Assembly (NCBI GenBank): GCA_031261705.1 | Contig: JAISJD010000031.1 | Coordinates: forward strand, 1-63,650 | Length of the DNA stretch: 63,650 bases | Direction: 5' to 3' | From: Lactobacillales bacterium | Lineage (GTDB): Bacteria > Bacillota > Bacilli > Lactobacillales > Streptococcaceae | Shown here: positions 38,255 to 49,400 of the stretch, one piece after another | How positions within the stretch are numbered: position 1 is the stretch's first letter | How the letters are laid out: every line of letters starts with the position of its first letter | Position numbers and translations under genes: made by a program | Notes under the pieces: generated by a model | What the model saw: the letters and a program-made list of their open reading frames with translations, nothing else | Database searches by the model: none | Told to the model about the DNA's origin: nothing

Positions 38255-38283
38255 ATAATACACTGTAATTTAATTTTGTGCAA
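38255..38283 (-). promoter_or_regulatory. Promoter of the tRNA-Tyr/tRNA-Gln unit
   Basis: On the minus strand TTGCAC (38283-38278), a 17-nt spacer and TATTAT (38260-38255), leaving a leader of about 35 nt before tRNA-Tyr. Confidence 0.7.
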
Positions 38284-38317
38284 GCATTTTGTTAAAAAAA
38301 TTTAAAAAAATTCTTTT

Positions 38318-38551
38318 CTACTGGTGTAGATTGTAATCTGCGATTAAAAACTCGAAGCCTTCATCTAAAGTTTTAACGACTGCTTCAACCTTTCCGCCTA
38401 CTTCTACTTGAAATCTTTTATCTTCTGTCGGAATCACGACACCGATAATATTTTTTCCGATAGATAATTGATGAACGGTTACTTGGCTATTTCCAGCATT
38501 CCGCTTCACTTCTTCTACTTTCACTTCAATATCCTTATTTTTCTTTGACAT
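38318..38551 (-). CDS. DUF2969 family protein
   Basis: A 77-residue protein matching DUF2969, a small family of Lactobacillales. It has a charged head (MSKKNKDIEVKVEEV) followed by predicted beta strands and no membrane segment. Function unknown. About 80 nt downstream of murC, with GGAAG before its ATG. Confidence 0.85.
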   Translation of the reverse strand: MSKKNKDIEVKVEEVKRNAGNSQVTVHQLSIGKNIIGVVIPTEDKRFQVEVGGKVEAVVKTLDEGFEFLIADYNLHQ

Positions 38552-38630
38552 CTCTTAACTTCCTTTTCTAAGCCTCTCAAAACGGACAACAGCAAGAGAG
38601 AGAAACTCCCTCACCCTTCTCACAAAGCTT

Positions 38631-39962
38631 CTATTGATTGTTTTTCGTTGTTTGGCTCAATAATTCTTCATAAGCATTTTCAAACTTCTGAATATCGCCA
38701 GCGCCCATAAAGACAACCACTTCATCATGGAATTTCAATAATGGAGACATATTTTCCTCTGAAACGACTGTGCCACCCTTAGAAAGTTTAGCAGCTAAAT
38801 CTTCTATCTTGACATCCCCGCTTGTTTCACGAGCTGAACCATAGATTTCTCCTAAATAAACTTCATCAGCTAAATCTAACGCTTCCGCAAAATCATCCAT
38901 TAACGCAATAGTACGTGTAAAGGTATGTGGCTGAAAAACGGCAATGACCTTTTTATCTGGGTATTTTTGACGAGCTGCATCAAGTGTTGCCTTAATTTCA
39001 GCAGGATGATGCGCAAAATCGTCAATAATCACCATATCAGAAACCTTCTTTTCGCTAAAGCGACGTTTTACCCCTTGGAAAGTCAACATTTCGTCAGCGA
39101 CAAGCTGCATATCTAGCCCCGCATCGTAGGCAACGGCAATCACACCCAAAGCATTCATAATATTATGTTGCCCAAATGCCGGCACTTGGAATGTTCCAAT
39201 GATTTTCCCATCATGCTTCACGTCAAATTTTGAGCCCTTGGTTGTCCGTTTGATATTCACCGCTTGGAAATCGTCTGTATCATTCACTCCGTAATAATAA
39301 ACTGGTACATCTACCGAAAGCTTCCGCAAATAAGGGTCATCTCCATAAGCAAAAATTCCCTTTTTCACTTGACTCGCATAGGTTTGAAATGCGTCAAAAA
39401 CATCATCAATGCTTGTGAAATAATCTGGGTGATCAAAATCGACATTCGTAATAATCGTATAATCTGGGTGATAAGGCAAGAAATGACGTTCATATTCATC
39501 TGATTCAAACGCAAAAAAGTTTGCCTTAGGATCCCCATGACCCGTTCCGTCACCAATTAAATAACTCGTTGGTGTCACGCCACTTAAAACATGTGACAAT
39601 AGTCCCGTTGTTGAAGTTTTTCCATGTGCTCCAGCCACGCCAATACTGGTATAACCATTTAAGAATTTTCCTAAAAACTCATGGTAACGAGCGATAGGTA
39701 ACCCAAGTTCCTTCGCACGAGCCACTTCTGGATGATCCTCTTTGAAGGCATTTCCTTGGATAATCGTCATCCCTTCTTTAATATTTTCAGGATTGAATGG
39801 GTAAATTTTCACGCCCGCTTCTTCCAAACCGTGCTGTGTAAAGAAATATTTCTCCACATCCGAGCCTTCCACATGGTATCCCATTTCCTGTAATACTAAT
39901 GCCAAAGCGCTCATTCCAGAGCCTTTAATTCCAATAAAATAATATGTCTTTTCTGTTTCCAC
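38631..39962 (-). CDS. murC: UDP-N-acetylmuramate--L-alanine ligase
   Basis: Adds L-alanine to UDP-MurNAc, the first amino acid of the peptidoglycan stem. The N-terminal nucleotide-binding motif is [19 protein letters not shown] and the ATP P-loop is GAHGKTST. The ORF is open to an ATG at 39989, but that start has no good ribosome site. GTG at 39962 has AAGAGG 9 nt upstream and gives a 443-residue protein beginning [11 protein letters not shown], close to family length, so it is preferred. The disordered-protein gene lies 56 nt upstream. Confidence 0.96.
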   Translation of the reverse strand: METEKTYYFIGIKGSGMSALALVLQEMGYHVEGSDVEKYFFTQHGLEEAGVKIYPFNPENIKEGMTIIQGNAFKEDHPEVARAKELGLPIARYHEFLGKFLNGYTSIGVAGAHGKTSTTGLLSHVLSGVTPTSYLIGDGTGHGDPKANFFAFESDEYERHFLPYHPDYTIITNVDFDHPDYFTSIDDVFDAFQTYASQVKKGIFAYGDDPYLRKLSVDVPVYYYGVNDTDDFQAVNIKRTTKGSKFDVKHDGKIIGTFQVPAFGQHNIMNALGVIAVAYDAGLDMQLVADEMLTFQGVKRRFSEKKVSDMVIIDDFAHHPAEIKATLDAARQKYPDKKVIAVFQPHTFTRTIALMDDFAEALDLADEVYLGEIYGSARETSGDVKIEDLAAKLSKGGTVVSEENMSPLLKFHDEVVVFMGAGDIQKFENAYEELLSQTTKNNQ

Positions 39963-40018
39963 TTGATATGGCCTCTTTCTTCTTGTCATATAATCTTTTT
40001 TATTATCAAATAAATTTC

Positions 40019-40972
40019 TTAATTATTCAAGTGAGAGCTTTCCTTCTTTTCATCAAAAAAGCGATTGTTCACGCGCTGACTGCTTTTATTTTCCTGTTCC
40101 ATAATGCCACTCAAGCCACGCTCAAGCGCACTTTTCTTCTTTCCAATAGCGGTTTCCTCTTGTGAACGATTCGTTGTAAGCTTAATCTTTTTACTCCCAG
40201 AATAAATGGTTTTTTCCCTTGCAGGAGCGACAGCCACGGCTTTTACGGGCTTTTTCGTCTGTTCCTTGTTCGTCTGAGTAACGATAGGCTTGGATTGCGA
40301 TGCCGATACCCGAGGAGCTGGTGCTCTCCATAGCTTTTCCTTTGGCTGTTCTACAGTTTTCTTTTTAGGAAGCGTTTTTTCATCAAGAAGTAAATAGCTA
40401 TCCTTTTTCTTTGCCATAGAGGTCACTAGCTCATCCCGTGTAAAACGAGGTTTCGGAACCAGACGAGTTCTTGGCGGTGGCGTTTCATCCGCACGTGAAC
40501 GAAAACGGCTAACTCCTCCAGAATACTGCTGTTTTAGAGAAAGAGGGCGTTTATTATTCACCTCTAGTCCATAACGGCTACTTCTACGTGGCATTTCCTT
40601 AGGGCTTTCTGAATAAATCACAGGATGTCGCTTAATAGGAATCCCTTTATTTTCTTCTTTAGGAAGCTTAGGAGAAAGGTGATTCGGTAATTCTTTTTTT
40701 GCCTCATAGAATTTTCGTTCCTCATCAAGTGTCACTCCATGTGCAGATTTTTCCCTTTCCATAGCGGGTGCCTTGACAGTATTTTCATCATCAAAATGGT
40801 CCATCGTCCGTTCTTTTGGACGAGGAGCCGTTACATTATCTTCGGTATAGCGTGTGAGTAGCTCATCATCGCCTAAAATCACACGTTCTTTAGAAGGATT
40901 GATTTTCACTCCCTCTTCATCATTAAAAGCAGGAAAACGGAAATGCCTACGCTGAATTTCATTCGTACTCAT
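40019..40972 (-). CDS. Uncharacterised disordered, basic protein upstream of murC
   Basis: A 317-residue protein with no membrane helix and few hydrophobic residues. It is rich in Lys, Arg, Pro, Glu and Ser, so mostly disordered. The front ([16 protein letters not shown]) and scattered short motifs ([36 protein letters not shown]) look like docking elements. AGGAGG is 8 nt before the ATG at 40972. In Bacillus the gene just upstream of murC is sftA, a DNA translocase with a long disordered N-terminal part; no motor domain is present here. Function unknown. Confidence 0.8.
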   Translation of the reverse strand: MSTNEIQRRHFRFPAFNDEEGVKINPSKERVILGDDELLTRYTEDNVTAPRPKERTMDHFDDENTVKAPAMEREKSAHGVTLDEERKFYEAKKELPNHLSPKLPKEENKGIPIKRHPVIYSESPKEMPRRSSRYGLEVNNKRPLSLKQQYSGGVSRFRSRADETPPPRTRLVPKPRFTRDELVTSMAKKKDSYLLLDEKTLPKKKTVEQPKEKLWRAPAPRVSASQSKPIVTQTNKEQTKKPVKAVAVAPAREKTIYSGSKKIKLTTNRSQEETAIGKKKSALERGLSGIMEQENKSSQRVNNRFFDEKKESSHLNN

Positions 40973-41123
40973 CAACCATTCCTCCTTTCTCGTATTTCTA
41001 TTCCATAAATTCGATTTTCATTCGATACAATGCTCTCCAAATGAAGCACTTTTACTACTTCAATAATCACTTTTCTGTAATAAATTTGTATTTTCACTCC
41101 ATTTTACCATACAATTAGAAATC

Positions 41124-41149
41124 AAAAAAGGCTGACAATTAGCCTTTTT
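41124..41149. terminator. Bidirectional terminator after the GH13 gene
   Basis: AAAAAGGCT (41125-41133) and AGCCTTTTT (41141-41149) form a symmetrical stem with T-rich arms. Confidence 0.8.
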
Positions 41150-41157
41150 CGATTTAT

Positions 41158-43023
41158 TTACTCAAAATTCTCAATCTTGATATTTTCAGACAAGAAATAG
41201 CCCTCAAATGGAGGAATTTCTATCCCGTCCAAGATTTCCTTCATTTTTTCATAAGATAACGGACAAACTCGAGTAAAATTCAACTCGTCTGTTTCAATGA
41301 TCTGCTTTCTGTCAGTCGGATTCACCAAATAAATGGAGTAGCCCTTACTCGTATACCGCAAAACACCAAATATATGCGCCGAATAAAAGGGTACAAATTC
41401 GCCATTTTGTAAAAATTTATCCGTTTGTCGAATGGAAATCCAACGCTTAAAAACTTTAAATAGTTCCTTATCTACGTGACCCCAAGGATAGAACCTCCGA
41501 TTATCAGGATCCTTTCCGCCAGCAAGACCCGCCTCATCTCCATAATAAATACAAGGAACTCCCGGTAGCATAAACATTAATCCCAGTGCTAGATTCACTT
41601 TTCCCTTGTGATTGCCCATCATCGTCAAAATTCGCTCAGTATCATGCGTGCCAATATTATTAAAATTATTGAAAAAGACATCATAAGGATAATTTTCTCG
41701 AAGCTGAGTTAGCTCAATCGCCGCATCTCCTGGCGTTTTATTTCCTTGAAGAATCCCTAAGATAATATCTCTAAATGGATAATTCATACAAGCATTCAAT
41801 CCACCACCCAAAATATATTGACGCCGTTTATCATAAGCAATCTTCCGACTCGCATCCTCCCAAACTTCGCCAATCAAGATTTTTTCTGGATAGGTGTCTA
41901 AATTTTTGCGGATTCCTTGAATAAAGGTATCGGGCAATTCATCCGCCACATCTAAGCGCCAGCCGTCAATATTAAATTGATTCCATTTTGCTAAAACACT
42001 ATCAACATCTCCATAAATATATTCCTGAAATTTTCTATTGTCCTTATCAATCTCGGGTAAATCATCTATTCCCCACCAAGATTTGTACTCGGACGGATAT
42101 TGACCAAATTTAAACCACTCAAAATAGGGACTGTTTGGCGTCTGATACGCCCCAACATCATCGCCGTAAAAGCCGTCATAGTTGAAGTATTTTGAATTTT
42201 TTCCGACATGTGAAAAAACACCGTCTAAAATCAAGTGCATATCATTTTCATGCAGAGCACTGATTAATTTTTTAAACGTCCGTTCATCTCCAAGCATTGG
42301 GTCAATATTGAAATAGTCAGAGGTGTCATAACGATGATTACTCCGTGCCTCAAAAATAGGGTTCAGATAAAGCGCATTCACCCCAAGTTCCTCCTTCAAA
42401 TAAGGAATTTTATCAATAATTCCTTGCAAGGTTCCACCATAAAAATCCCACCGAGCGATTTCCCCATTTCCATCCTTCACATAGTAAGGGAGATCGGTTG
42501 TTTTTCCGTAAATAAAAATATTCTCTTTCGGGTGTAGCACACGCCCACCACTTTCCTTATCCTTTTGCAGATGACTAGCGAAACGATCCGGAAATATTTG
42601 ATAAAAAATTGCTTCCCGATACCAATCTGGTGGCACCTCTGCCGAGCGATAACAGGTCAAGGAATAAGGAATCACCTCATTTTCATCTCCATAGTAGCGC
42701 CCTTCACCGCCAAGACCATTTTGCGACCCGTAAAACATTCGATAGCTACCCTCATTTGTTTCTTCCTTGATACGAAAATAATAGAAGTAAAGTCCCGCCT
42801 CTTCTCCTAATTTATAACGAAAGGTATAGTTCCCATCACCCTCGTCATTCATGCGATAATACTCCTTGCCATGTGGCCCATTTTCTAGGCGAATGACAAA
42901 TTGAACCTCTTTAACATTCGGACTATCCACAAAGAGTGAAAAATTCACATGCTTTCCGACACGAACCGCCCCAAACGGTTTTTTATATTTCGTCAACCAT
43001 GGATTGAAATAAATATGTACCAT
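41158..43023 (-). CDS. GH13 alpha-glucan hydrolase (neopullulanase/cyclomaltodextrinase-like)
   Basis: A 621-residue cytoplasmic enzyme. An N-terminal beta-sandwich of the neopullulanase type (about residues 1-125) is followed by the GH13 barrel. Conserved regions are visible: DGVFSHVG (I), DGWRLDVAD with the nucleophile Asp (II), GEVWED with the acid Glu (III) and NNIGTHDTE (IV). It probably cleaves maltodextrins or branched limit dextrins released from glycogen. The start at 43023 has GGAGGAGAGG just upstream; the ORF extends to 43098 without a site. It follows glgP but behind a terminator and a likely promoter of its own. Confidence 0.92.
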   Translation of the reverse strand: MVHIYFNPWLTKYKKPFGAVRVGKHVNFSLFVDSPNVKEVQFVIRLENGPHGKEYYRMNDEGDGNYTFRYKLGEEAGLYFYYFRIKEETNEGSYRMFYGSQNGLGGEGRYYGDENEVIPYSLTCYRSAEVPPDWYREAIFYQIFPDRFASHLQKDKESGGRVLHPKENIFIYGKTTDLPYYVKDGNGEIARWDFYGGTLQGIIDKIPYLKEELGVNALYLNPIFEARSNHRYDTSDYFNIDPMLGDERTFKKLISALHENDMHLILDGVFSHVGKNSKYFNYDGFYGDDVGAYQTPNSPYFEWFKFGQYPSEYKSWWGIDDLPEIDKDNRKFQEYIYGDVDSVLAKWNQFNIDGWRLDVADELPDTFIQGIRKNLDTYPEKILIGEVWEDASRKIAYDKRRQYILGGGLNACMNYPFRDIILGILQGNKTPGDAAIELTQLRENYPYDVFFNNFNNIGTHDTERILTMMGNHKGKVNLALGLMFMLPGVPCIYYGDEAGLAGGKDPDNRRFYPWGHVDKELFKVFKRWISIRQTDKFLQNGEFVPFYSAHIFGVLRYTSKGYSIYLVNPTDRKQIIETDELNFTRVCPLSYEKMKEILDGIEIPPFEGYFLSENIKIENFE

Positions 43024-43060
43024 GTTCCTCTCCTCCAAAAATCCTAGTTCTTTTTTCGTT

Positions 43061-43089
43061 ATTGTAACGTAAATTTCAGCCAAAACCAA
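43061..43089 (-). promoter_or_regulatory. Possible separate promoter of the GH13 gene
   Basis: On the minus strand TTGGTT (43089-43084), a 17-nt spacer and TACAAT (43066-43061), placed after the glgP terminator and 38 nt before the GH13 start codon. Confidence 0.45.
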
Positions 43090-43101
43090 AAATTCCATTT
43101 C

Positions 43102-43155
43102 AAAAAAAGAAAATGGTCTATGTTCTCATAAAGTTGAGAAGCATCAACCATTTTC
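43102..43155 (-). terminator. Terminator between glgP and the GH13 gene
   Basis: GAAAATGGT (43109-43117) pairs perfectly with ACCATTTTC (43147-43155); an inner TTCTC/GAGAA pair extends the stem. On the minus strand a run of seven T follows. Confidence 0.75.
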
Positions 43156-43175
43156 TCAAAAATTAATTTTTTTCT

Positions 43176-45578
43176 TTAATTTGTCGTCGACTGAATATGC
43201 CAAATATCCTCAGCATAGCGTTTTACTGTATCATCACTTGAGAAGTGTCCGCCGTTTGCTGTATTGATTAAGCTAACTTTCCGCCATTTTTCTTTATCCT
43301 TATAGAGCGTGTCAATCTTTTCCTGTGCTTCCACATAAGAATGGAAATCAAGTAAAACAAAGTATTCATCATTATATTTAATCAGCGAATCAAAAATTTC
43401 TTGTCCTTCACGTAAAATATTAGGAATCGTTCCGTCAATAAACGCATTGACTACTCGTTTTAACTCAGGGTCTGAATTATAAACATCATAAGCATTGTAA
43501 TTTTGTTCGCGATAATATTTATATACTTGATCCTTATTCATTCCAAAAATCACAATATTATCATCTCCAACAGCATCCCTAATTTCGATATTGGCACCAT
43601 CCAAAGTCGCTACCGTCACTGCACCATTCAACATTAATTTCATGTTTGAAGTACCAGAAGCTTCCTTAGAGGCAAGAGAAATTTGTTCCGACACATCTGC
43701 AGCTGGCACAATCAATTCCGCCAGGGTTACGTTATAGTTTGGTAAAAAGACTACCTTCAGCTTATCTTTGATTTCCTTGTCATTATTGACTAGATTTCCT
43801 ACTTCATTGATACATTTAATGACTGATTTTGCAAAATAGTAGCTTGGTGCTGCCTTTGCTCCAAAAATAAAGACACGAGGCGTCATATCAAGATCAGGAT
43901 TTGCCTTTAAATCTTGATAAAGCTTGATAATGTGCAAGAGATTCAATAATTGACGTTTATAGGCATGCAGACGTTTGATTTGCACATCAAAAATAGCGTC
44001 CGTAGAAACCTCTACCCCAGTTTGCTCCTTGATGTATTTTGCTAGACGAGCTTTGTTCTTCTTTTTGGCTGTTGCTAATTTATTTTGAACTTCTTTATTA
44101 TCTTTAAATTGTTCAAGTTGTTTGATTTTTTTCGCATCCTTGCGCCACTCCGTACCAATCGTCTCATCGAGAACCTTCGACATTGCCTCATTTGAAATTT
44201 GTGACCAACGACGAATCGCAATCCCGTTCGTTTTATTGTTGAAACGTTCTGGATAAAGGATATAAAAATCATGCAAAACAACATCCTTTAATAAATCGGA
44301 GTGGATTTTTGCCACCCCATTGGTAGAATGTGAGCCAATAATGGATAAGTGCGCCATATGTACTTGTCCATTTTGAATAATGCGTGTCCGCTCTACTAAT
44401 TCGGGATCAATTTTGGTCGACATTTCCATGACAAACCGATGATCAATTTCTTCAATAATTTGGTAAACACGAGGAATTAATTGACGAACCATGTCAACCG
44501 GCCATTTTTCTAAGGCTTCGGCTAAAATGGTATGGTTTGTATAGGACATAGTTTTTACCGTTGCACGCCAAGCCTTATCCCAATCCATTCCGTGAACATC
44601 AATCAAAATACGCATCAGTTCAGGCACGCACAATGCTGGATGTGTGTCGTTAATATGAACAGCAATTTTCGTATGAATTTGTTCCAGTGGCAAGCCTAAT
44701 TTAAGATAGCGGTTCACGATTGTTTGTAGTCCAGCCGAAACAAAGAAATATTCTTGAATTAAGCGAAGTCTACGTCCTTCAAAGGTGGAATCATCTGGAT
44801 AAAGAACGCCCGTAATATCTTGAATGTTTCGCCTTTCAGAAATTGAATAATATTTTCGTTCTTCTGTTTCAGGAATTTCCACATCCCATAAGCGTAGATT
44901 ATTCACCACACCATTTTGATAGCCAACCATCGCTGTATCGTAAGGAACCGCACGTAAAATTCTTGGATTTTCATAGACCGGCTCTAAGTGTCCCGTTTCT
45001 TCGTTTTCCGTCAAATAGACATTTCCTTCAAAAGTCACTTCGACCGCCTCATGTGCTTTACGTACCTCCCAAGTATTGCCATCTTGTAGCCACGCATCAG
45101 GTAATTCTACTTGGTAGCCGTCGATAAATTGTTGCTTAAACAAGCCATATTTGTAGCGAATCCCGTTCCCAAAACCGGGCAGACCCGTAGAAGCCAAGGA
45201 ATCCATGAAACAAGAAGCTAAGCGACCTAGGCCACCATTTCCAAGCGCCATATCCTTTTCTGCTTCTGCTACCTTTTCAAAGCTGACACCAATTTCTGTT
45301 AAGCCATCACGAACCGTGTCTAAAATCCCTAAGTTTAGCAAATTACTTTTCAGCATTTTTCCAGGTAAAAATTCAATAGAAAAATAATAAGCAATTTTTT
45401 CCTTTTCTTCCCTTAGTTCTTTGCGATCCTCACGCCATTCTTGTGAAATATACGCTTTAATCACAGAACCTAACGCTTGAAAAAGCTCGACATCATTGGC
45501 ATCTGCGGTTTCAATTGCAAATTTTTCATGAAGCCGCTTTTTAAAATCTAGTTGAAACTGTTCTTTTGTAAGTTGCAT
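43176..45578 (-). CDS. glgP: Glycogen/maltodextrin phosphorylase
   Basis: Releases glucose-1-phosphate from alpha-1,4-glucan ends. It is 800 residues, normal for bacterial GlgP. The PLP lysine is in the conserved KEASGTSNMKLMLNGA segment, and GNGGLGRLASCF is the N-terminal active-site loop. It uses GGAGGT 9 nt before the ATG. It follows glgA by 67 nt in the glycogen operon, so synthesis and breakdown genes are made together. Confidence 0.97.
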   Translation of the reverse strand: MQLTKEQFQLDFKKRLHEKFAIETADANDVELFQALGSVIKAYISQEWREDRKELREEKEKIAYYFSIEFLPGKMLKSNLLNLGILDTVRDGLTEIGVSFEKVAEAEKDMALGNGGLGRLASCFMDSLASTGLPGFGNGIRYKYGLFKQQFIDGYQVELPDAWLQDGNTWEVRKAHEAVEVTFEGNVYLTENEETGHLEPVYENPRILRAVPYDTAMVGYQNGVVNNLRLWDVEIPETEERKYYSISERRNIQDITGVLYPDDSTFEGRRLRLIQEYFFVSAGLQTIVNRYLKLGLPLEQIHTKIAVHINDTHPALCVPELMRILIDVHGMDWDKAWRATVKTMSYTNHTILAEALEKWPVDMVRQLIPRVYQIIEEIDHRFVMEMSTKIDPELVERTRIIQNGQVHMAHLSIIGSHSTNGVAKIHSDLLKDVVLHDFYILYPERFNNKTNGIAIRRWSQISNEAMSKVLDETIGTEWRKDAKKIKQLEQFKDNKEVQNKLATAKKKNKARLAKYIKEQTGVEVSTDAIFDVQIKRLHAYKRQLLNLLHIIKLYQDLKANPDLDMTPRVFIFGAKAAPSYYFAKSVIKCINEVGNLVNNDKEIKDKLKVVFLPNYNVTLAELIVPAADVSEQISLASKEASGTSNMKLMLNGAVTVATLDGANIEIRDAVGDDNIVIFGMNKDQVYKYYREQNYNAYDVYNSDPELKRVVNAFIDGTIPNILREGQEIFDSLIKYNDEYFVLLDFHSYVEAQEKIDTLYKDKEKWRKVSLINTANGGHFSSDDTVKRYAEDIWHIQSTTN

Positions 45579-45645
45579 TTTATGTTAACCTCCGTTTATT
45601 CAAAACAAAGACTGAACGGAATGTCGCTCAGCCCTGTTTCCTTTT

Positions 45646-47079
45646 CTAACTCAAAATTGAATGGTATAAATCAAGGTAGGCTTGACTAGATGTTGTCCAG
45701 CTAAAATCTTGACTCATTGCAGAAAGCTGCATTTTTTGCCAAGCTTTCTTAGAATTACAGAATAAATCTATCGCCTTACCAATCGCTTCGCGCAAGAAAT
45801 AAGAATCAAATTCGATGAAGCCGAATCCAGTTCCTTCCCCAGTTACAGGATTAAACGGAATCACCGTATCTCTTAAACCACCTACTTCATGAACCACTGG
45901 CAGCGTGCCATAGCGCATGGCCATCATTTGTGACAAGCCACAAGGTTCAAATGCAGATGGCATTAAGAATAAATCAGACCCAGCATAGAAAAGCTGTGCC
46001 AACGCCACATCAAAGCTAATACTTGCAGAAAATTTTTCGGGATAGCGACTGGCAAAATAGCGGAAGCCACTTTCAAAGGTCGGATCCCCTGTCCCAAGAA
46101 GAACAATTTGCACATCCTGCTGTAAAATATTTTCCATTTCCTGCAAAACTAAATGGAATCCTTTTTGATACGTCAGCCGTGAAACCATAGAAATCAATGG
46201 GACATCTTCACGAATAGGTAAGCCCATTTTCTTTTGAATTTCCGCTTTATCCATCGCTTTTCCAGACAAATCTGCCGTCGAAAAATGATATGGAATTAAT
46301 TTATCGGTTTCTGGATTGTTACTATCATAGTCAATTCCATTCACAATCCCTGATAATTTCCCAGATTCCATCCGCAACACTTGATCCAAGCCAGCACCAA
46401 ATTCCGGCGTTTGAATTTCTTTAGCGTAAGACGGTGATACAGTATTCACACGGTCAGCATATAAAATGCCCGCTTTCAAGAAATTCACGCAATTATTCCA
46501 ACGAATCGTGCCGTCTTGATAACGTTCCGAACCCATACCGAATAATTCCCACAGAATAGACTGGTCGAATTGCCCTTGAAACTCAATATTATGAATGGTA
46601 AGAACGGTATGAATCTCGCTAAACGCTTGAATCCACCGATATTTTTCCTTTAATAAGAACGGAATAAACGCCGTATGGTAATCGTTCACATGAATCAAAT
46701 CGGGAATGAAATCAACTTTCTCCATCATTTCGATAATTGCCATTTGGAAAAAGGCGAAGCGTTCCCCATCATCATAATAGCCATACAAATCAGGACGATT
46801 GAAGTAATATAAATTATCAATAAAATAATATTGAACGCCCTCTAAAGTCAAAGTTTTTACACCACAATACTGCTTGCGGTAGCCAACAAAAACTTCAAAA
46901 TTCAAGACATCCTCAAGCTGTTCCTTGTATCTTTCAGCCATTTTGGTGAAATAAGGAAGAACCACACGTACCTCTTCTCCCTTACGAACTAGCTCCTTAG
47001 GTAACGCACCTGCCACGTCTCCTAAGCCACCCGTTTTGAAAAATGGTGCGCATTCACTTGCTGCAAATAAAACCTTCAT
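45646..47079 (-). CDS. glgA: Glycogen synthase (ADP-glucose dependent)
   Basis: GT5 enzyme extending alpha-1,4-glucan from ADP-glucose. It is 477 residues with the substrate motif [13 protein letters not shown] at the N-terminus and the C-terminal [18 protein letters not shown] region. The ATG at 47079 has GGAGG 8 nt upstream; it begins 1 nt after the glgD stop codon. Confidence 0.97.
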   Translation of the reverse strand: MKVLFAASECAPFFKTGGLGDVAGALPKELVRKGEEVRVVLPYFTKMAERYKEQLEDVLNFEVFVGYRKQYCGVKTLTLEGVQYYFIDNLYYFNRPDLYGYYDDGERFAFFQMAIIEMMEKVDFIPDLIHVNDYHTAFIPFLLKEKYRWIQAFSEIHTVLTIHNIEFQGQFDQSILWELFGMGSERYQDGTIRWNNCVNFLKAGILYADRVNTVSPSYAKEIQTPEFGAGLDQVLRMESGKLSGIVNGIDYDSNNPETDKLIPYHFSTADLSGKAMDKAEIQKKMGLPIREDVPLISMVSRLTYQKGFHLVLQEMENILQQDVQIVLLGTGDPTFESGFRYFASRYPEKFSASISFDVALAQLFYAGSDLFLMPSAFEPCGLSQMMAMRYGTLPVVHEVGGLRDTVIPFNPVTGEGTGFGFIEFDSYFLREAIGKAIDLFCNSKKAWQKMQLSAMSQDFSWTTSSQAYLDLYHSILS

Positions 47080-47080
47080 C

Positions 47081-48247
47081 CTAAATGCCTCCAACTATTA
47101 CGGGTGCGTTCCCGATAATATTTTCAGTAATGACGCTACCCTTTTTGATAACTACTGGATTTTCTTGTGTCCCTTGAATAATCACACCGTCCTCAACGAT
47201 TACATTCTTATCCAAAATCGCATATTCAACGATTGCCCCAGATTTAATCTTACCACCCGGCATCACAATCGAACCTTTCACTGTTGCGTCCTTTGCTACA
47301 ACCACCATACGAGAAATAATCGAATTTTCCACCGTTCCCTCAATAATTGAGCCTGACGCAAATTGTGAACTACGCACATGTGAATCTTTTGAATAATAAG
47401 TTGGCGCTTCATTTTTCACCTTTGTGTACACCTTATTATTTGAGAAGAATAACGCATTGAAAATCGCTGGGTCTAACATATCCATATTTGCTTCATAGTA
47501 AGATTTTACATCAAAGATATTAGATAGATAGCCCGTATATTCATAGGTAGCAGTATCTTCCTTCCCTAATTGTTCCGACAAGAAATATTGTAGGCTAATC
47601 GGTGCATTCGTCTTATACGCCCCACGAAGCTGATTAATCAACCAATCCGTTTCAACCATGAAGAGACCCATGTTTAAATTCACACGATCCTCTGTATCCA
47701 CTTCTGGATTGAAATAATGCGTTCCAACTACAGAATTGTCACAAATTTCAAGAATCGTATTATTTGTAGACATTTGTGCGGGACTGTATTTCTTATAAGC
47801 CACCGTTAATTTCTTTCCTTGATTCTTATGCACTTGAATTAACGTGCGTAAATCAACATTTGCTAACATATTCGAGCTTAAAAAGACCGTTTGATCCGAT
47901 TTTGATTTTACTAGATAATCAATCATCTGTGCATAATAATCTTCCCCACGATCCTTTCTTAGTTGAACATCTTCATAAAAGCCTAAGAAATAGCGGTTTA
48001 ATAATGTATCCAAGCCCCATTCCTTCCCTGAACCGATATGGTCAAAAACCGAATGAATTTCATTGTATCTGAAAACCGTGTAAACATTACGGATATTTGC
48101 ATTTGCAATGCTTGATAGCTGGAAGTCAATTAAACGATATTTTGCCCCAAATGGTAAAGTAGCTAATGGACGTTCTACGACTAATTGACCCAATCCGTTA
48201 AATTCAGAAATATTTCCTAAAATGGCACATACCTTATTACTCTTCAT
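47081..48247 (-). CDS. glgD: GlgD, non-catalytic partner of ADP-glucose pyrophosphorylase
   Basis: A 388-residue homologue of GlgC. Its N-terminus reads [16 protein letters not shown], so the catalytic GGxGTRL loop of GlgC is lost. This is typical of Firmicute GlgD, a regulatory subunit that raises GlgC activity. A left-handed beta-helix follows in the C-terminal part. It overlaps the end of glgC by 11 nt, and GGAGAG precedes its ATG. Confidence 0.95.
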   Translation of the reverse strand: MKSNKVCAILGNISEFNGLGQLVVERPLATLPFGAKYRLIDFQLSSIANANIRNVYTVFRYNEIHSVFDHIGSGKEWGLDTLLNRYFLGFYEDVQLRKDRGEDYYAQMIDYLVKSKSDQTVFLSSNMLANVDLRTLIQVHKNQGKKLTVAYKKYSPAQMSTNNTILEICDNSVVGTHYFNPEVDTEDRVNLNMGLFMVETDWLINQLRGAYKTNAPISLQYFLSEQLGKEDTATYEYTGYLSNIFDVKSYYEANMDMLDPAIFNALFFSNNKVYTKVKNEAPTYYSKDSHVRSSQFASGSIIEGTVENSIISRMVVVAKDATVKGSIVMPGGKIKSGAIVEYAILDKNVIVEDGVIIQGTQENPVVIKKGSVITENIIGNAPVIVGGI

Positions 48248-49379
48248 CACGTTTCTCTCCAATCACTTCAGAATATCCGACAACTTGAATTTCGTCTGTT
48301 CCATCAATTACTGCGTTGTCGCCAATTACCGCGTTTTCACCAATAATTGCTCGTTTGATGAAGACGTTTTTTCCAATTTTCGCACCAGTCATGACAAAAC
48401 TATCTTCGACCGTTGTATCTTCTTTTACTTGAACGTTTGTTGAAAGAATCGAGTGCTTCACATCACCTGCCACAAAGCAGCCGTCCACAACTAATGAATT
48501 CGTCACAGAAGCTTCCTCCGTAATAAAGTTTGGTGGAGAAATCAAATTCCTGGAGAATGTCCGCCAATTCCGATCACGAATGTCTAATTCATTGTCTAAC
48601 TCGATAAATTCCATATTTGCTTCCCAAAGAGAATCAATCGTACCTACGTCCTTCCAGTAACCTTGGAATTTATAAGAATAAACATTTTCACCAGAATCTA
48701 AGTAGGCTGGAATAACATTGTTCCCAAAGTCACTCATATCTACCCCTTTTGCATCTGCGTTAACAAGTAATTCACGTAATCTTCTCCAATTAAAGATATA
48801 AATTCCCATAGAGGCAAGGTTTGATTTTGGCTTTTCAGGTTTTTCTTCAAATTCAATAATTCTATCGTTTTCATCGGTATTCATAATTCCAAAACGACTC
48901 GCTTCTTCCATTGGTACTGGAATAACTGCAACAGATAGAGAGGCTTGATTTTCAATATGTTTTTGTAGCATATCTTCATAGTCCATTTGATAGATATGAT
49001 CCCCAGAAAGAATTAAAACATAATCTGGATTCACTGCATCAATGTAGTCAATATTCTGATAAATTGCGTGTGAAGTGCCTTCAAACCATTTGTTCCCTTC
49101 AGTAGCTGAATAAGGCTGCAAAATTGTCACACCAGAGTCGATACCGTCCAAGCCCCAGCTTGAACCGTTCCCAATATGATTGTTTAAGGCTAATGGTTGA
49201 TATTGTGTGACAACCCCCACATTGCGAATGCCTGAATTGGCACAGTTAGATAAGGCAAAATCAATAATGCGGTAGCGTCCGCCAAATTGTACGGCAGGCT
49301 TTGCGATATTTTGTGTCAGTTTCCCGAGGCGAGTTCCCTGACCTCCCGCTAGAATCATAGCTAACATTTCTGTTTTCAT
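48237..49379 (-). CDS. glgC: Glucose-1-phosphate adenylyltransferase
   Basis: Makes ADP-glucose, the committed step of glycogen synthesis. It is 380 residues with the catalytic loop [14 protein letters not shown] and the sugar-site [17 protein letters not shown]. The start at 49379 matches the conserved family front ([13 protein letters not shown]). Unusually, its Shine-Dalgarno AAAGGGGGAAG lies 21 nt upstream with a perfect 14-nt hairpin between it and a 7-nt gap to the ATG. Confidence 0.97.
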   Translation of the reverse strand: MKTEMLAMILAGGQGTRLGKLTQNIAKPAVQFGGRYRIIDFALSNCANSGIRNVGVVTQYQPLALNNHIGNGSSWGLDGIDSGVTILQPYSATEGNKWFEGTSHAIYQNIDYIDAVNPDYVLILSGDHIYQMDYEDMLQKHIENQASLSVAVIPVPMEEASRFGIMNTDENDRIIEFEEKPEKPKSNLASMGIYIFNWRRLRELLVNADAKGVDMSDFGNNVIPAYLDSGENVYSYKFQGYWKDVGTIDSLWEANMEFIELDNELDIRDRNWRTFSRNLISPPNFITEEASVTNSLVVDGCFVAGDVKHSILSTNVQVKEDTTVEDSFVMTGAKIGKNVFIKRAIIGENAVIGDNAVIDGTDEIQVVGYSEVIGEKRDEE

Positions 49380-49386
49380 ATAGAAT

Positions 49387-49400
49387 GGTGATAAATCACC
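49387..49400 (-). promoter_or_regulatory. Hairpin between Shine-Dalgarno and start codon of glgC
   Basis: On the minus strand GGTGAT-TT-ATCACC is a perfect hairpin placed between AAAGGGGGAAG (49411-49401) and ATTCTAT-ATG. Folding it out would bring the ribosome site to about 7 nt from the ATG. Confidence 0.55.
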
